From the NCBI GenBank assembly GCA_027531445.1, contig JAPZRK010000055.1, forward strand, positions 1 through 58,622: a stretch of DNA of 58,622 bases, written 5' to 3'. Both the position numbers and the translations under genes were made by a program. Shown here in pieces: positions 1 through 8,719 of this stretch (its first letter is position 1; each line of letters opens with the position of its first letter). The notes below the pieces were generated by a model that worked only from the letters and a program-made list of their open reading frames with translations, made no database searches and had not been told where the DNA came from. This DNA is from Leptospira sp. (lineage in GTDB: Bacteria; Spirochaetota; Leptospiria; Leptospirales; Leptospiraceae).

Positions 1-527
1 GTAATATGATTTCGCAAAAAGGTTATTTAATCTTGTTGGAATCTTTTAAGAATTTAGATCGAGAAACTAAAGCTAACTTTGAATTATCTTTTGCGGGAAG
101 ATTTGATTCAACATTTGAATCAGATGCTTTTTTAAAGCAGATTGAAAATGAGCCAAATATTCTTTACCATGGAGTTGTCTCAGATGAAAGAAAAAGGGAA
201 TTGTTCCATGAATCTCAAGTATTTATTTTACCGACCATGTTTTTTGAAGGCCAACCTGTTTCTATACTCGAAGCATACGCGTCTGGTTGCGTTGTAGTAA
301 CGACAGGACAAAGCGGAATTCTAGATATATTTAAAGATAAAATAAATGGATTTCAAATTAACCCTGGTTCAATCGAATCTATTAAGGAAATTTTGAAAGT
401 GATAGGAAATAGAAAAAATTTTTTAGAATTAAAGAAGATCGCTTTTGATAACTTAACTTTAGCAAGCAAAGACTATCGAGAAGAAACTTATACCAAAAGG
501 ATTAAAGACGCTTTAGGCGTGGAATAG
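1..527 (+). CDS. GT4 glycosyltransferase, C-terminal part (5' truncated by window)
   Basis: This is the C-terminal half of a GT-B fold retaining glycosyltransferase (GT4) that adds a sugar to a lipid-linked O-antigen intermediate in the cytoplasm. The frame is open to the left edge (codons from base 3) and the first visible methionine lies inside conserved sequence, so the true start is outside the window. The nucleotide-sugar binding half is present: a 'KGYLILLESFK' segment, then 'FFEGQPVSILEAYASG', which carries the EX7E motif typical of GT4, then 'VVVTTGQSGILDIF'. Donor and acceptor cannot be read from sequence. It ends 28 bases before the LegB-like gene and probably shares its transcript. 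Confidence 0.85.
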   Translation, partial: NMISQKGYLILLESFKNLDRETKANFELSFAGRFDSTFESDAFLKQIENEPNILYHGVVSDERKRELFHESQVFILPTMFFEGQPVSILEAYASGCVVVTTGQSGILDIFKDKINGFQINPGSIESIKEILKVIGNRKNFLELKKIAFDNLTLASKDYREETYTKRIKDALGVE

Positions 528-555
528 AATACACTTTGTATTTGTAGGGAAAAAA

Positions 556-1554
556 ATGAAAAAAATATTAGTTACTGGTGCGGATGGTTTTATTGGCTCT
601 CATTTAACTGAATCATTAGTTAGAAAAGGATACGATGTAAAGGCGTTTGTATATTATAATTCTTTTAACTCATGGGGTTGGCTCGATCATTGCGAGAAAG
701 ATATCTCTGGAAAATTTGAAGTTTTTGTTGGGGATGTTCGAGATCCAAATGGTGTCCGCACTGCAATGAAGGGAGTTGATGGTGTGCTTCATTTGGCAGC
801 TTTGATTGGGATTCCATTTTCCTATCATTCTCCCGATACTTACATAGATACGAATATCAAAGGAACATTAAATGTATTGCAAGCGGCACGTGACTTCAAT
901 GTTCAAAAAATTATTCATACATCCACAAGTGAAGTTTACGGTACAGCACAGTTTGTTCCTATTACTGAGGAGCATCCAGTCAAAGGCCAGTCTCCTTATT
1001 CCGCATCGAAAATCGGAGCTGATCAACTTGCATATTCATTTTTTGCATCTTTCCAACAGCCGCTGATTACTGTAAGGCCCTTTAACACCTATGGGCCTAG
1101 GCAATCTGCCAGGGCAATCATACCCACAATAATTACACAAATTTTATCAGGAAAAAGAAAGATCAAGTTAGGTTCGTTACATCCTACTAGAGATTTTAAT
1201 TACGTGCTTGATACAGTAAAAGGATTTATAGCGGCATTAGAATCTTCCAATGGTTTTGGAGAAGTTTTTAATATTGGAAATGGATTCGAGATATCGATGG
1301 GTGACACTGCGAAGCTGATTGCCAAATGTTTAGGTAATGATGTCGAAATTGAAGGTGATGAATCTCGCCTTCGTCCAGAAAAAAGCGAAGTGGAAAGATT
1401 ATGGGCTTCAAACACAAAAGCAAAAGATATTTTAAATTGGGAGCCTGATTATAAAGGATTAACCGGATTTCAACGTGGTTTAGAGAATACGATTGATTGG
1501 TTTAAAGATCCAAATAATTTAAAGAACTACAAGGCGGACATTTATAATGTCTAA
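556..1554 (+). CDS. legB: LegB-like NAD-dependent nucleotide-sugar 4,6-dehydratase
   Basis: Extended SDR of 332 residues that would convert an NDP-HexNAc to its 4-keto-6-deoxy form. The NAD-binding GADGFIG lies at residues 8-14. The active site shows TSTSEVYG at 122-129 (the Ser-Glu pair typical of 4,6-dehydratases) and YSASK at 148-152. The segment 'NTYGPRQSARAIIPTIITQI' and the C-terminal DIYNV closely match LegB of the Campylobacter legionaminic acid pathway as I recall it. That enzyme acts on GDP-GlcNAc. The other legionaminate genes (legC, legG, legI, legF) are not visible, so the final sugar is unknown. ATG start with the purine run AGGGAAAAAA upstream; the stop overlaps the next gene by 8 bases. 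A GDP-mannose dehydratase is less likely from the motifs. Confidence 0.8.
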   Translation: MKKILVTGADGFIGSHLTESLVRKGYDVKAFVYYNSFNSWGWLDHCEKDISGKFEVFVGDVRDPNGVRTAMKGVDGVLHLAALIGIPFSYHSPDTYIDTNIKGTLNVLQAARDFNVQKIIHTSTSEVYGTAQFVPITEEHPVKGQSPYSASKIGADQLAYSFFASFQQPLITVRPFNTYGPRQSARAIIPTIITQILSGKRKIKLGSLHPTRDFNYVLDTVKGFIAALESSNGFGEVFNIGNGFEISMGDTAKLIAKCLGNDVEIEGDESRLRPEKSEVERLWASNTKAKDILNWEPDYKGLTGFQRGLENTIDWFKDPNNLKNYKADIYNV

Positions 1555-2260
1555 ACGAGCTGTCATCTTGGCAGGTGGGAAAGGAACCCGATTACGTCCT
1601 TACACAACAGTTCTTCCCAAACCATTGATGCCTATAGGAGACTATCCAATTTTAGAAGTGATAGTTCGTCAGTTATCTTATTTTGGCTTTGACCATATAA
1701 CAATCGCGGTAAATCACCAAGCACACCTAATACAAGCTTTTTTTCAAGAAGGAAAGAAGTGGAACGTTAAAATAGATTATTCTTTAGAGGATAAGCCTCT
1801 TGGGACAATGGGTCCTCTAAAATTAATTTCTGATTTACCAGAGAATTTTTTGGTTATGAATGGCGATGTATTAACAGATCTTAATTATTCTTTATTTTAC
1901 GAAACTCATTCTGCTTCATCTTCTATTTTTACAATTTCATCCATGAATCGAGAACAACTCATTGATTTTGGAGTATTGGATACAAATGAAGAAAGTTTTC
2001 TTACTGGATTTAGAGAGAAACCAAAGCATTTGTATCAAGTAAGTATGGGAGTTTATCTTCTAAATCAAAAAGCTCTAAAATATGTTCCTGAAGAGACAGT
2101 GTTCGGATTCGACACTTTGATGCTAAAATTGTTGGAAGAAAAGGAGAGTGTTAAGGTAATTCCACACAACGGTTATTGGCTAGATATCGGAAGGCCAGAC
2201 GATTATGAACGAGCTATAGATGATTTTGATTCTTTAAAAGATAAGATTTTATATGCATAA
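1547..2260 (+). CDS. Sugar-1-phosphate nucleotidyltransferase
   Basis: A 237-residue nucleotidyltransferase that would activate a sugar-1-phosphate with an NTP to give the NDP-sugar used by its neighbours. The signature AGGKGTRLRPYT is near residue 9 and the catalytic lysine lies in LPKPLMPIG. Metal-binding 'VMNGDVL', 'GFREKP' and 'GYWLDIGRPDDYERA' follow in the usual order. The protein is just the catalytic domain: it lacks the beta-helix of GlmU-type enzymes and the CBS domains of PtmE/LegX. Next to a LegB-like dehydratase, a GDP-forming GlcNAc-1-P or similar activity is possible, but the base and sugar cannot be fixed. It overlaps both neighbours by 8 bases (ATGTCTAA upstream, ATGCATAA downstream), implying translational coupling. 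Confidence 0.82.
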   Translation: MSKRAVILAGGKGTRLRPYTTVLPKPLMPIGDYPILEVIVRQLSYFGFDHITIAVNHQAHLIQAFFQEGKKWNVKIDYSLEDKPLGTMGPLKLISDLPENFLVMNGDVLTDLNYSLFYETHSASSSIFTISSMNREQLIDFGVLDTNEESFLTGFREKPKHLYQVSMGVYLLNQKALKYVPEETVFGFDTLMLKLLEEKESVKVIPHNGYWLDIGRPDDYERAIDDFDSLKDKILYA

Positions 2261-3119
2261 AGTTCTGGTTACGGGTGCTTCTGGTTTTATTGGGAAGGCA
2301 TTGTGTTCTTTTTTAGAGCAATCAAATTATGAGGTAATTAAATTTACTCGTAAAATTGGAGAGATAACGGATGAGGATACTTGGAAATCATTAGAAAAAA
2401 CTGATTTTGTAATCCATCTAGCGGCCTTAAACTTTGTGCCTGAAAGTTGGAAACAAAGCTCAGAATTTTTGGAAACAAATATTGTAGGTACTAGTAGAGC
2501 TCTTGAGTATGCGAAAAGACAACAAGCAAAGATGATCTATGTAAGTGCATATCTTTACGGAATTCCAAAAGAATTACCGATTACTGAATCTCATCCAATA
2601 TTACCAAACAATCCCTATGCGTTATCAAAATATTTATCAGAAGAGGTTTGCAAATTTCATGCTAATTTCTTTAATCAAAGTGTAACTATTCTTAGACTTT
2701 TTAACGTTTATGGCCCAGGGCAAAGATCGGAATTTTTGATACCTTCTCTAATTAATCAATGTTTAAAAAGCAATGTCATTAAAGTTTTAGATTTATATCC
2801 AAAACGTGATTATGTTTTTATCGATGATGTTTTAGATGCAATACACAGGTGCATGAATCAAATGAATGGTTTGCAAATTTACAATATCGGTTCAAGTGTT
2901 TCATATTCAGTTGAGGAAATGATCGAAATTATACAAAAAGTTTGCGGGACGGCTTTGAAAGTTAATTCAGAAAATGTGATAAGACAAAATGAAATTAACG
3001 ATGTTGTCGCTGATATTTCAAGAGCGAGAGATAGTTTGGGTTGGGAGCCTAAATTTGGTATAGAGCAAGGTATTAGTAAAATAGTACAAGCTGAAAAAAA
3101 AGCTCTGGGCTTGATTTAA
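2253..3119 (+). CDS. NAD-dependent epimerase/reductase (extended SDR)
   Basis: A 288-residue SDR that probably reduces or epimerises the 4-keto sugar made by the dehydratase two genes upstream. Seen: GASGFIG at residues 8-14, 'HLAALN', YALSK as the YxxxK catalytic pair, 'LRLFNVYGPGQRSEF' and a C-terminal 'LGWEPKFGIEQGI'. The usual serine/threonine-rich stretch reads VSAYLYG instead of STSEVYG, so the 4,6-dehydratase Ser-Glu pair is absent. This favours reductase or epimerase over dehydratase. Its start lies in ATGCATAA overlapping the previous stop. A 25-base gap follows, the end of this three-gene group. The exact product is unknown. Confidence 0.78.
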   Translation: MHKVLVTGASGFIGKALCSFLEQSNYEVIKFTRKIGEITDEDTWKSLEKTDFVIHLAALNFVPESWKQSSEFLETNIVGTSRALEYAKRQQAKMIYVSAYLYGIPKELPITESHPILPNNPYALSKYLSEEVCKFHANFFNQSVTILRLFNVYGPGQRSEFLIPSLINQCLKSNVIKVLDLYPKRDYVFIDDVLDAIHRCMNQMNGLQIYNIGSSVSYSVEEMIEIIQKVCGTALKVNSENVIRQNEINDVVADISRARDSLGWEPKFGIEQGISKIVQAEKKALGLI

Positions 3120-3144
3120 AAATTAAAATCAATTTGGTTATAAA

Positions 3145-4032
3145 ATGAAAATCCTTATTCTCGGTGCAGGCGGAATGCTTGGAAGCACATTATTTCGTCT
3201 ATTACCCGATTATGGTCATGAAGTTTACGGAACGGTTCGCCAAAGTGAGAATACACCGATTCCTTTTGAGACCTTTTCTAAATCGGATAATTTGATATTT
3301 AACATTGATGTTTTAAACACGGACCATCTTTCCAATGCGATTACCGTACTTAAGCCTGAGATAATCATTAACTGTATTGGGATCATCAAACAACTTGAAA
3401 TTTCAAATGACCCTCTTTACGTGATTCCAATCAATTCGCTTTTACCTTATCGACTTTCAGATATAGCTGATAGTATAGGTTCACGACTGATTCACATTAG
3501 TACGGATTGCGTTTTTGATGGAAAAAAGGGAAATTATCTCGAATCTGATAAACCAAATGCTGATGATCTATATGGTAAAACAAAAGAGCTAGGTGAAGTA
3601 AAAAATAAGCCACATGTATTGACCCTAAGAACGTCTTTGATTGGCCATGAATTGCAATCTAAGTATTCTCTTGTCGATTGGTTTCTAGGCCAGGATGGCA
3701 AAGTTAATGGCTACTCTAGAGCAATATTCTCTGGATTAACTACAATTGAGTTGGCAAAGGTTTTAGCCAATAATATCTTAACTAAAGAATTCAAGTCGGG
3801 ATTGTATCACCTAGCCGTCAATCCAATATCAAAGCTAGACTTATTAACATTAATTAAAGACTTATATAACAAAAGAATTGAAATTACTCCATCAAGTGAG
3901 GTTTTAATAGATCGTTCTTTAAATGCAGAACGATTTAATAAAGACTTCTTATATAATCCCCCAGAATGGCCACAGTTGATTAAAGAAATGAAGACTTACT
4001 ATGATAATTTTGTACGGAGAGGAAATGTTTAA
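3145..4032 (+). CDS. RmlD-like nucleotide-sugar reductase (WbvR-type), UDP-L-HexNAc pathway
   Basis: A 295-residue RmlD-superfamily SDR. GAGGMLG lies at residues 7-13, 'HISTDCVFDG' near 117-126 and YGKTK at 143-147. In the known UDP-L-FucNAc pathway this position is held by a longer two-domain enzyme (FnlB/WbjC/CapF) with a C-terminal cupin. In the UDP-L-RhaNAc/L-QuiNAc pathway it is held by the single-domain reductase WbvR. The present protein stops after the SDR domain, so it fits WbvR. It would reduce the 4-keto sugar delivered by the next gene product. It is followed through an 8-base ATGTTTAA overlap by that gene, forming a three-enzyme cassette. Confidence 0.75.
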   Translation: MKILILGAGGMLGSTLFRLLPDYGHEVYGTVRQSENTPIPFETFSKSDNLIFNIDVLNTDHLSNAITVLKPEIIINCIGIIKQLEISNDPLYVIPINSLLPYRLSDIADSIGSRLIHISTDCVFDGKKGNYLESDKPNADDLYGKTKELGEVKNKPHVLTLRTSLIGHELQSKYSLVDWFLGQDGKVNGYSRAIFSGLTTIELAKVLANNILTKEFKSGLYHLAVNPISKLDLLTLIKDLYNKRIEITPSSEVLIDRSLNAERFNKDFLYNPPEWPQLIKEMKTYYDNFVRRGNV

Positions 4033-5035
4033 TAATAAAATACTCCTTATCACGGGTGGCACCGGATCTTTTGGGAATACTGTCCTTAAGAGATTTTTGA
4101 GCACAAATGTTAAGGAAATTCGCATATTTAGTCGTGATGAAAAAAAGCAAGAGGATATGCGAATCCTTTTAAATAATGACAAAGTTAAATTTTATATAGG
4201 AGATGTTCGAGATTATCGCAGTATTTCCTCTGCTCTAGTGGGAGTTGACTACGTTTTCCATGCTGCGGCGTTGAAACAAGTACCATCCTGTGAATTCTAT
4301 CCAATGGAAGCCTTGAAAACGAATGTGATTGGGACAGAAAATTTAATCTCAGCTGCTATTGCAAATGATGTTAAACGAGTTGTCGTGCTTTCAACGGACA
4401 AAGCTGTTTATCCAATTAATGCAATGGGAATTTCTAAAGCTATGGCTGAGAAGGTAATGGTTGCCAAATCCAGACAAATTCCTGATGGCGGAACAGTTTT
4501 ATGTGCTACCAGATATGGCAATGTTATGGCGTCAAGGGGTTCTGTAATTCCATTGTTTGTTGATCAATTGAAGTCTGGTAAAAATCTAACATTGACTGAT
4601 CCAAATATGACACGATTTTTGATGTCTTTGGACGACTCAGTAGATTTGGTATTACATGCTTTTGAAAATGCCAAACAAGGTGACATCTTTATTCAAAAGG
4701 CACCAGCTTCAACAGTAGGTGATTTAGCAATTGCCCTTAAGGAACTTTTTCAAAAACAAAATTCTATTAGAGTAATTGGTACTAGACATGGGGAAAAGCT
4801 GTATGAGTCACTCGTCTCAAGAGAAGAAATGGCGAAAGCAGAAGATATGGGGAGATACTACCGTATTCCTGCAGATAATCGAGATTTGAATTATAATAAA
4901 TATTTTGTGGAAGGAGAAGCAAAAGTATCTGAACTAGATGATTATACATCACACAATACTGTCCGTTTAGATGTGGCTGAAATTAAGAAAATACTTTTAA
5001 AACTCGAGTATATTCGCGAGGAATTAAATGCTTAA
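4025..5035 (+). CDS. UDP-GlcNAc 4,6-dehydratase/5-epimerase (WbjB/FnlA/CapE family)
   Basis: A 336-residue polysaccharide-biosynthesis SDR that converts UDP-GlcNAc to UDP-2-acetamido-2,6-dideoxy-L-hexos-4-ulose, first step to UDP-L-FucNAc or UDP-L-QuiNAc. GGTGSFGN is near residue 11 and 'RIFSRDEKKQEDMR' is the family signature. 'STDKAVYPINAMGISK' shows methionine in the place of the usual YxxxK tyrosine, a hallmark of the CapE/FlaA1/PseB group. The 'FHAAALKQVPSCE' segment is also typical. The start is set at 4025 rather than the in-frame ATG at 4001, because GGAG at 4016-4019 is well spaced from it and ATGTTTAA at 4025-4032 overlaps the upstream stop like other junctions here. Confidence 0.85.
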   Translation: MFNNKILLITGGTGSFGNTVLKRFLSTNVKEIRIFSRDEKKQEDMRILLNNDKVKFYIGDVRDYRSISSALVGVDYVFHAAALKQVPSCEFYPMEALKTNVIGTENLISAAIANDVKRVVVLSTDKAVYPINAMGISKAMAEKVMVAKSRQIPDGGTVLCATRYGNVMASRGSVIPLFVDQLKSGKNLTLTDPNMTRFLMSLDDSVDLVLHAFENAKQGDIFIQKAPASTVGDLAIALKELFQKQNSIRVIGTRHGEKLYESLVSREEMAKAEDMGRYYRIPADNRDLNYNKYFVEGEAKVSELDDYTSHNTVRLDVAEIKKILLKLEYIREELNA

Positions 5036-6176
5036 AGTAATGACCCTGGTTGGAACTCGTCCTGAGTTGATAAAAATGTCTAGGGTCATTCCTGCATTAG
5101 ATGCAAATTATAATCACATTTTTGTTCATTCGGGACAAAACTACGACTATGAACTCAATCAAGTTTTTTTCGAAGAGATGGAAATTCGTAAACCCGATTA
5201 TTTCTTGAGTGTGGCTTCAGAAACGGTGGCCAAGACAATAGCTGAAATTTTGGTAAAATCAGACGAGCTTTTTGAAAAGGAAAAGCCAGATGCTTTATTA
5301 CTTTATGGAGATACAAACACTTGTCTTGCGGTCATTATTGCAAAACGCAGAAAAATCCCTGTATTCCATATGGAGGCTGGCAATCGCTGTTTTGATGAGC
5401 GTGTTCCGGAGGAACTCAATCGTAGGGTAATAGACCACCTAAGTGATATCAACATTGTTCTAACAGAACATGCTCGACGTTATCTTCTTCGCGAAGGAAT
5501 CAAACCAGAGACTATCTTTAAGTCTGGATCCCATATGAAAGAAGTTCTTAATTATTATCGTGGTAAAATTGAAAAGTCAGATATAGTAACAAGACTAAAT
5601 TTAAAAGTTAATACTTATTTTATGGTTAGCATTCATCGGGAAGAGAATGTTGATGATCCCAAAAATTTAGAACTCCTTTTGGAATCTATGAGTCTTTTAG
5701 TAGAGAAATTTCAAAAAGATGTAATCGTATCAACTCATCCGCGAACTAGGAAAAGATTGGAAACTCAACCATTGTTTAATAAACTATCATCTAAAATCCA
5801 TTTTCTAAAACCATTCGGATTTATTGATTATATAAATCTTCAAAAAAATTCCTTTTGCGTACTTTCTGACTCCGGTACTATAACAGAAGAGTCTTCAATA
5901 TTAAATTTTCCTGCTATCACGGTAAGAAATATGCATGAAAGACCTGAGGGTATGGACATCGGATCCGTCATAATGTCTGGTTTGCATCCATCAGATATCC
6001 TTTCGTCAGTCGAAATCACGGTCTCCAATTTTAATCCAGAGAGACCGAATATCGTTTCCGATTATGATGTTGATAATGTATCACTTATGATTGTTAAATT
6101 GATTAAAAGTTACACAGATTATGTGAATCGAGTAGTATGGAAGAAAGAAAAAATTGGAAATCGTGACGACAAGTGA
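5028..6176 (+). CDS. UDP-HexNAc 2-epimerase (WbjD/FnlC/WbvD family)
   Basis: A 382-residue non-hydrolysing UDP-GlcNAc 2-epimerase homologue. Here it would epimerise C2 of the L-sugar made by the two preceding enzymes, giving UDP-L-QuiNAc (with a WbvR-type reductase) or UDP-L-FucNAc (with a CapF-type enzyme). Seen: 'GTRPELIKM' at residues 8-16, 'LLYGDTNT', 'HMEAGNRCFDERVPEE', 'VSIHREENVD', and 'SDSGTITEES' near the C-terminus, all in family order and at usual length. A WecB/MnaA role in UDP-ManNAc synthesis is the alternative, but the preceding dehydratase and reductase argue for the L-sugar pathway. The start overlaps the upstream stop by 8 bases; the end overlaps the next gene by 4. Confidence 0.85.
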   Translation: MLKVMTLVGTRPELIKMSRVIPALDANYNHIFVHSGQNYDYELNQVFFEEMEIRKPDYFLSVASETVAKTIAEILVKSDELFEKEKPDALLLYGDTNTCLAVIIAKRRKIPVFHMEAGNRCFDERVPEELNRRVIDHLSDINIVLTEHARRYLLREGIKPETIFKSGSHMKEVLNYYRGKIEKSDIVTRLNLKVNTYFMVSIHREENVDDPKNLELLLESMSLLVEKFQKDVIVSTHPRTRKRLETQPLFNKLSSKIHFLKPFGFIDYINLQKNSFCVLSDSGTITEESSILNFPAITVRNMHERPEGMDIGSVIMSGLHPSDILSSVEITVSNFNPERPNIVSDYDVDNVSLMIVKLIKSYTDYVNRVVWKKEKIGNRDDK

Positions 6177-7399
6177 AAATTTGTATCATCGTTGATGACT
6201 ATCTTCCAAGAAGCATCAAGGTCGCAGGGAAAATGATGCATGAGCTGGCACTCGAATTTCAAAAAAATGGACATAGTGTATCCGTCATCACTCCTGATGA
6301 CCAACTTAAATTTGGGTCTAGTAAACAACATTTTGAGTCCATTCAGGTAATTAGATTTAGTTCAGGCAGAATAAAAAATGTATGGAAACCGATTCGTCTA
6401 ATAAACGAATATCTTCTTTCGTTTAGGGCACAACTATTTCTTCGGAGATGGATAGAAATCAATCCTCAAGATTTGATAGTATTTTATTCACCGACAATTT
6501 TTTTTTCAGGGTTAGTTGAATATTTAAAAGCTAAATGGCAATGCAAAAGCTTTCTTATTGTTAGAGATTTTTTTCCGCAATGGACGATAGATAACGGATT
6601 GCTTAAGGAAGATTCGGTCATCGTGAAATTTTTTAGATTTTATGAAAAGCGAATGTATAAATGCGCTGATAAAATTGGCATTCAATCTCCTGCTAATTTA
6701 GAATGGTTTAGGAATAAATTTCCTGAATTCGGAAACACAACGCTTTTATATAATTGGGCTACTGAAAACGCAAACATTCAAACATCCCAAATTGAAAAAA
6801 AATCTATTCCCAAAAATGATATTTCAATCAAGGTTTTGAACTTACGGGAGGAGTATAATCTTAAGGGAAAAATCATTTTCTTTTATGGTGGAAACATTGG
6901 AACTGCCCAACACATGCAGAATCTATTAGATCTTGCTGAAGGATTATTGAAAGAAGATACTGCCTTTTTTATATTTTTGGGGAATGGTGATGAATTTCAA
7001 TTTGTTTCACAACAGATAAGATCAAAAAATCTACATAATTCTATACTGCTACCTAGTGTTTCACAAGAAGAATATCTTTTTATTTTAGATCAAGTAGACG
7101 TAGGACTTATTACACTTCACCCTCATCACAAAACACATAACTTTCCTGGAAAAATATTAGGTTATATGCAAAAAGGTCTACCAATTTTGGGAATCGTAAA
7201 TCCTGGAAATGATCTACAAAGCATCATAAATAAGGCAGGTGCCGGATACATCGAAACAAATAATGATTATGAGGAACTAATCATAGCGGCAAAGAGGATG
7301 TTATCAAAATCGCTCAGAAATAAAATGGGAAATGCGTCAAGAGAGCTACTAAAATCGGATTTTTCGGTCTCTAAAGCGATTTCAGTTATACTTGGCTAA
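6173..7399 (+). CDS. WbuB-like GT4 glycosyltransferase (probable L-FucNAc/L-QuiNAc transferase)
   Basis: A 408-residue GT-B glycosyltransferase. The N-terminus reads 'IVDDYLPRSIKVAGKMMHEL', then 'GHSVSVITPDD', the pattern of WbuB-type enzymes that follow UDP-L-FucNAc/L-QuiNAc genes in many O-antigen loci. The C-terminal half has 'FFYGGNIGTAQHMQNLL', 'FLGNGDE' and 'FPGKILGYMQKGLPILG'. The glutamate normally found in the last block is glycine here. Its likely job is the second step of O-unit assembly, adding the L-amino sugar to the residue placed by the next gene product. The start is GTG in a 4-base GTGA overlap with the 2-epimerase gene. Assignment to a specific sugar rests on neighbours. 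Confidence 0.8.
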   Translation: MKICIIVDDYLPRSIKVAGKMMHELALEFQKNGHSVSVITPDDQLKFGSSKQHFESIQVIRFSSGRIKNVWKPIRLINEYLLSFRAQLFLRRWIEINPQDLIVFYSPTIFFSGLVEYLKAKWQCKSFLIVRDFFPQWTIDNGLLKEDSVIVKFFRFYEKRMYKCADKIGIQSPANLEWFRNKFPEFGNTTLLYNWATENANIQTSQIEKKSIPKNDISIKVLNLREEYNLKGKIIFFYGGNIGTAQHMQNLLDLAEGLLKEDTAFFIFLGNGDEFQFVSQQIRSKNLHNSILLPSVSQEEYLFILDQVDVGLITLHPHHKTHNFPGKILGYMQKGLPILGIVNPGNDLQSIINKAGAGYIETNNDYEELIIAAKRMLSKSLRNKMGNASRELLKSDFSVSKAISVILG

Positions 7400-8711
7400 T
7401 TATTCTATGAGCAAAGAATCTTTTTTATATACTCAAGATAACAGTGACTATACTAGAAGACATTCCAGATGGTTTGAGAAGATTCTTTTAAGTTATTTTT
7501 TACAATTCTCAGTTGGTTGTGGATTTCTTCTTTTAGGCACTGCAGTTCCAATCTGGGGTTGGCAATTCTGGAATGCCAAAGATCCAAATTTAGTCACAAC
7601 CTTAACAACCACTGTAATTGCATTTTGGATTTCTACGTTTTCTCTTCGCAAAATTTTTCGTATTCCTGGTTCCGAAACGGTCGCTTTTGTTTTACCTGTA
7701 ACGACTATCAGTTTTTTTATTCCCATAGGTTTTATTCTATGGAATAGAACATCATATTCTCTTCAAATTCTTTTAGCAGGATACTTGATGACACTAAGCT
7801 GGTGTTATATGGGTTACTTCATTGGCAGAAGGTATCGGATGATCCGATACGCTCTATTACCATTTGGGGAAGCAAAGAATTTTCAAAATTTTCATGGCGC
7901 GCTTTTTAAAATGCTTAGCATACCTAGTATTGAAAATCAGAGGTTTAATGCTGTAGTAGCCGATTTTTCCAGTAACGACTTAACTCCAGAATGGGAAACT
8001 TTCTTAGCAAAGTGCACGTTATCACGAATACCTGTCTATTCGACTAGAAAAATCAGAGAATCTTTAACAGGCAGGGTAAAAATTAATCATCTTTCTGAAA
8101 ACGAGTTTGGTAGTCTAATGCCGTCATCCTTTTATGAATTATTGAAACGTTTGATAGATTTTTTTACCTGTTTGATACTGATACCGATACTTTTTCCTTT
8201 TTTTATTATTATCGCTATAAGCATTCGTTTTGAATCACCTGGCTCTCCATTTTTTATTCAGCCTAGAATGGGTTATAGGGGCAAGGTATTCAATATGCTT
8301 AAGTTTAGAAGCATGTATGTGGATTTAAAAGGTAAGGGATTTACAAATTCGGAAAACGACCCCAGGATTACGAGAATAGGAAGTTTTATTCGAAAATTCA
8401 GAATCGATGAATTACCCCAAGTTTTTAATATATTCCTTGGCCAAATGTCATTTATAGGACCTAGACCCGAATCCTACGAATTATCACAATGGTATGAAAA
8501 AGATGTTCCTTTTTTCTCCTATAGACATGTCGTAAGACCAGGTATCTCCGGTTGGGCACAAGTTAATCAGGGATATGCTGCTGAAGTTGATGGAATGAAA
8601 GTTAAATTAGAGTTTGATTTTTATTATATAAAGAATTTCTCATTTTGGTTAGATTTGTTAATTACTTTTAAAACAATTAAAACCATTCTTACCGGTTTTG
8701 GAGCACGGTAA
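7392..8711 (+). CDS. Polyprenyl-phosphate sugar-1-phosphate transferase (WbaP/WcaJ family)
   Basis: This inner-membrane enzyme probably starts O-unit synthesis by moving a sugar-1-phosphate from an NDP-sugar to undecaprenyl phosphate. The N-terminal 150 residues hold about four hydrophobic segments, followed by a soluble region, then a transmembrane stretch (near 250-275) and the catalytic bacterial-sugar-transferase domain. Motifs: 'SPGSPFFIQPRMGYRGKVF', 'MLKFRSMYVD', 'RKFRIDELPQVFNI', 'SFIGPRPE' and 'RPGISGWAQVN'. The substrate is unknown. The given start is TTG in TTGGCTAA, overlapping the previous stop by 8 bases; ATG at 7407 is an alternative giving 434 residues. No strong ribosome binding site decides between them. 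Confidence 0.88.
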   Translation: MANYSMSKESFLYTQDNSDYTRRHSRWFEKILLSYFLQFSVGCGFLLLGTAVPIWGWQFWNAKDPNLVTTLTTTVIAFWISTFSLRKIFRIPGSETVAFVLPVTTISFFIPIGFILWNRTSYSLQILLAGYLMTLSWCYMGYFIGRRYRMIRYALLPFGEAKNFQNFHGALFKMLSIPSIENQRFNAVVADFSSNDLTPEWETFLAKCTLSRIPVYSTRKIRESLTGRVKINHLSENEFGSLMPSSFYELLKRLIDFFTCLILIPILFPFFIIIAISIRFESPGSPFFIQPRMGYRGKVFNMLKFRSMYVDLKGKGFTNSENDPRITRIGSFIRKFRIDELPQVFNIFLGQMSFIGPRPESYELSQWYEKDVPFFSYRHVVRPGISGWAQVNQGYAAEVDGMKVKLEFDFYYIKNFSFWLDLLITFKTIKTILTGFGAR

Positions 8712-8719
8712 TACTATTC

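Noticed and set aside
556..1554. GDP-mannose 4,6-dehydratase (Gmd) to supply the colitose branch
   Set aside because: The motifs and C-terminus match LegB-type enzymes; typical Gmd blocks are absent, so Gmd is taken to be elsewhere.
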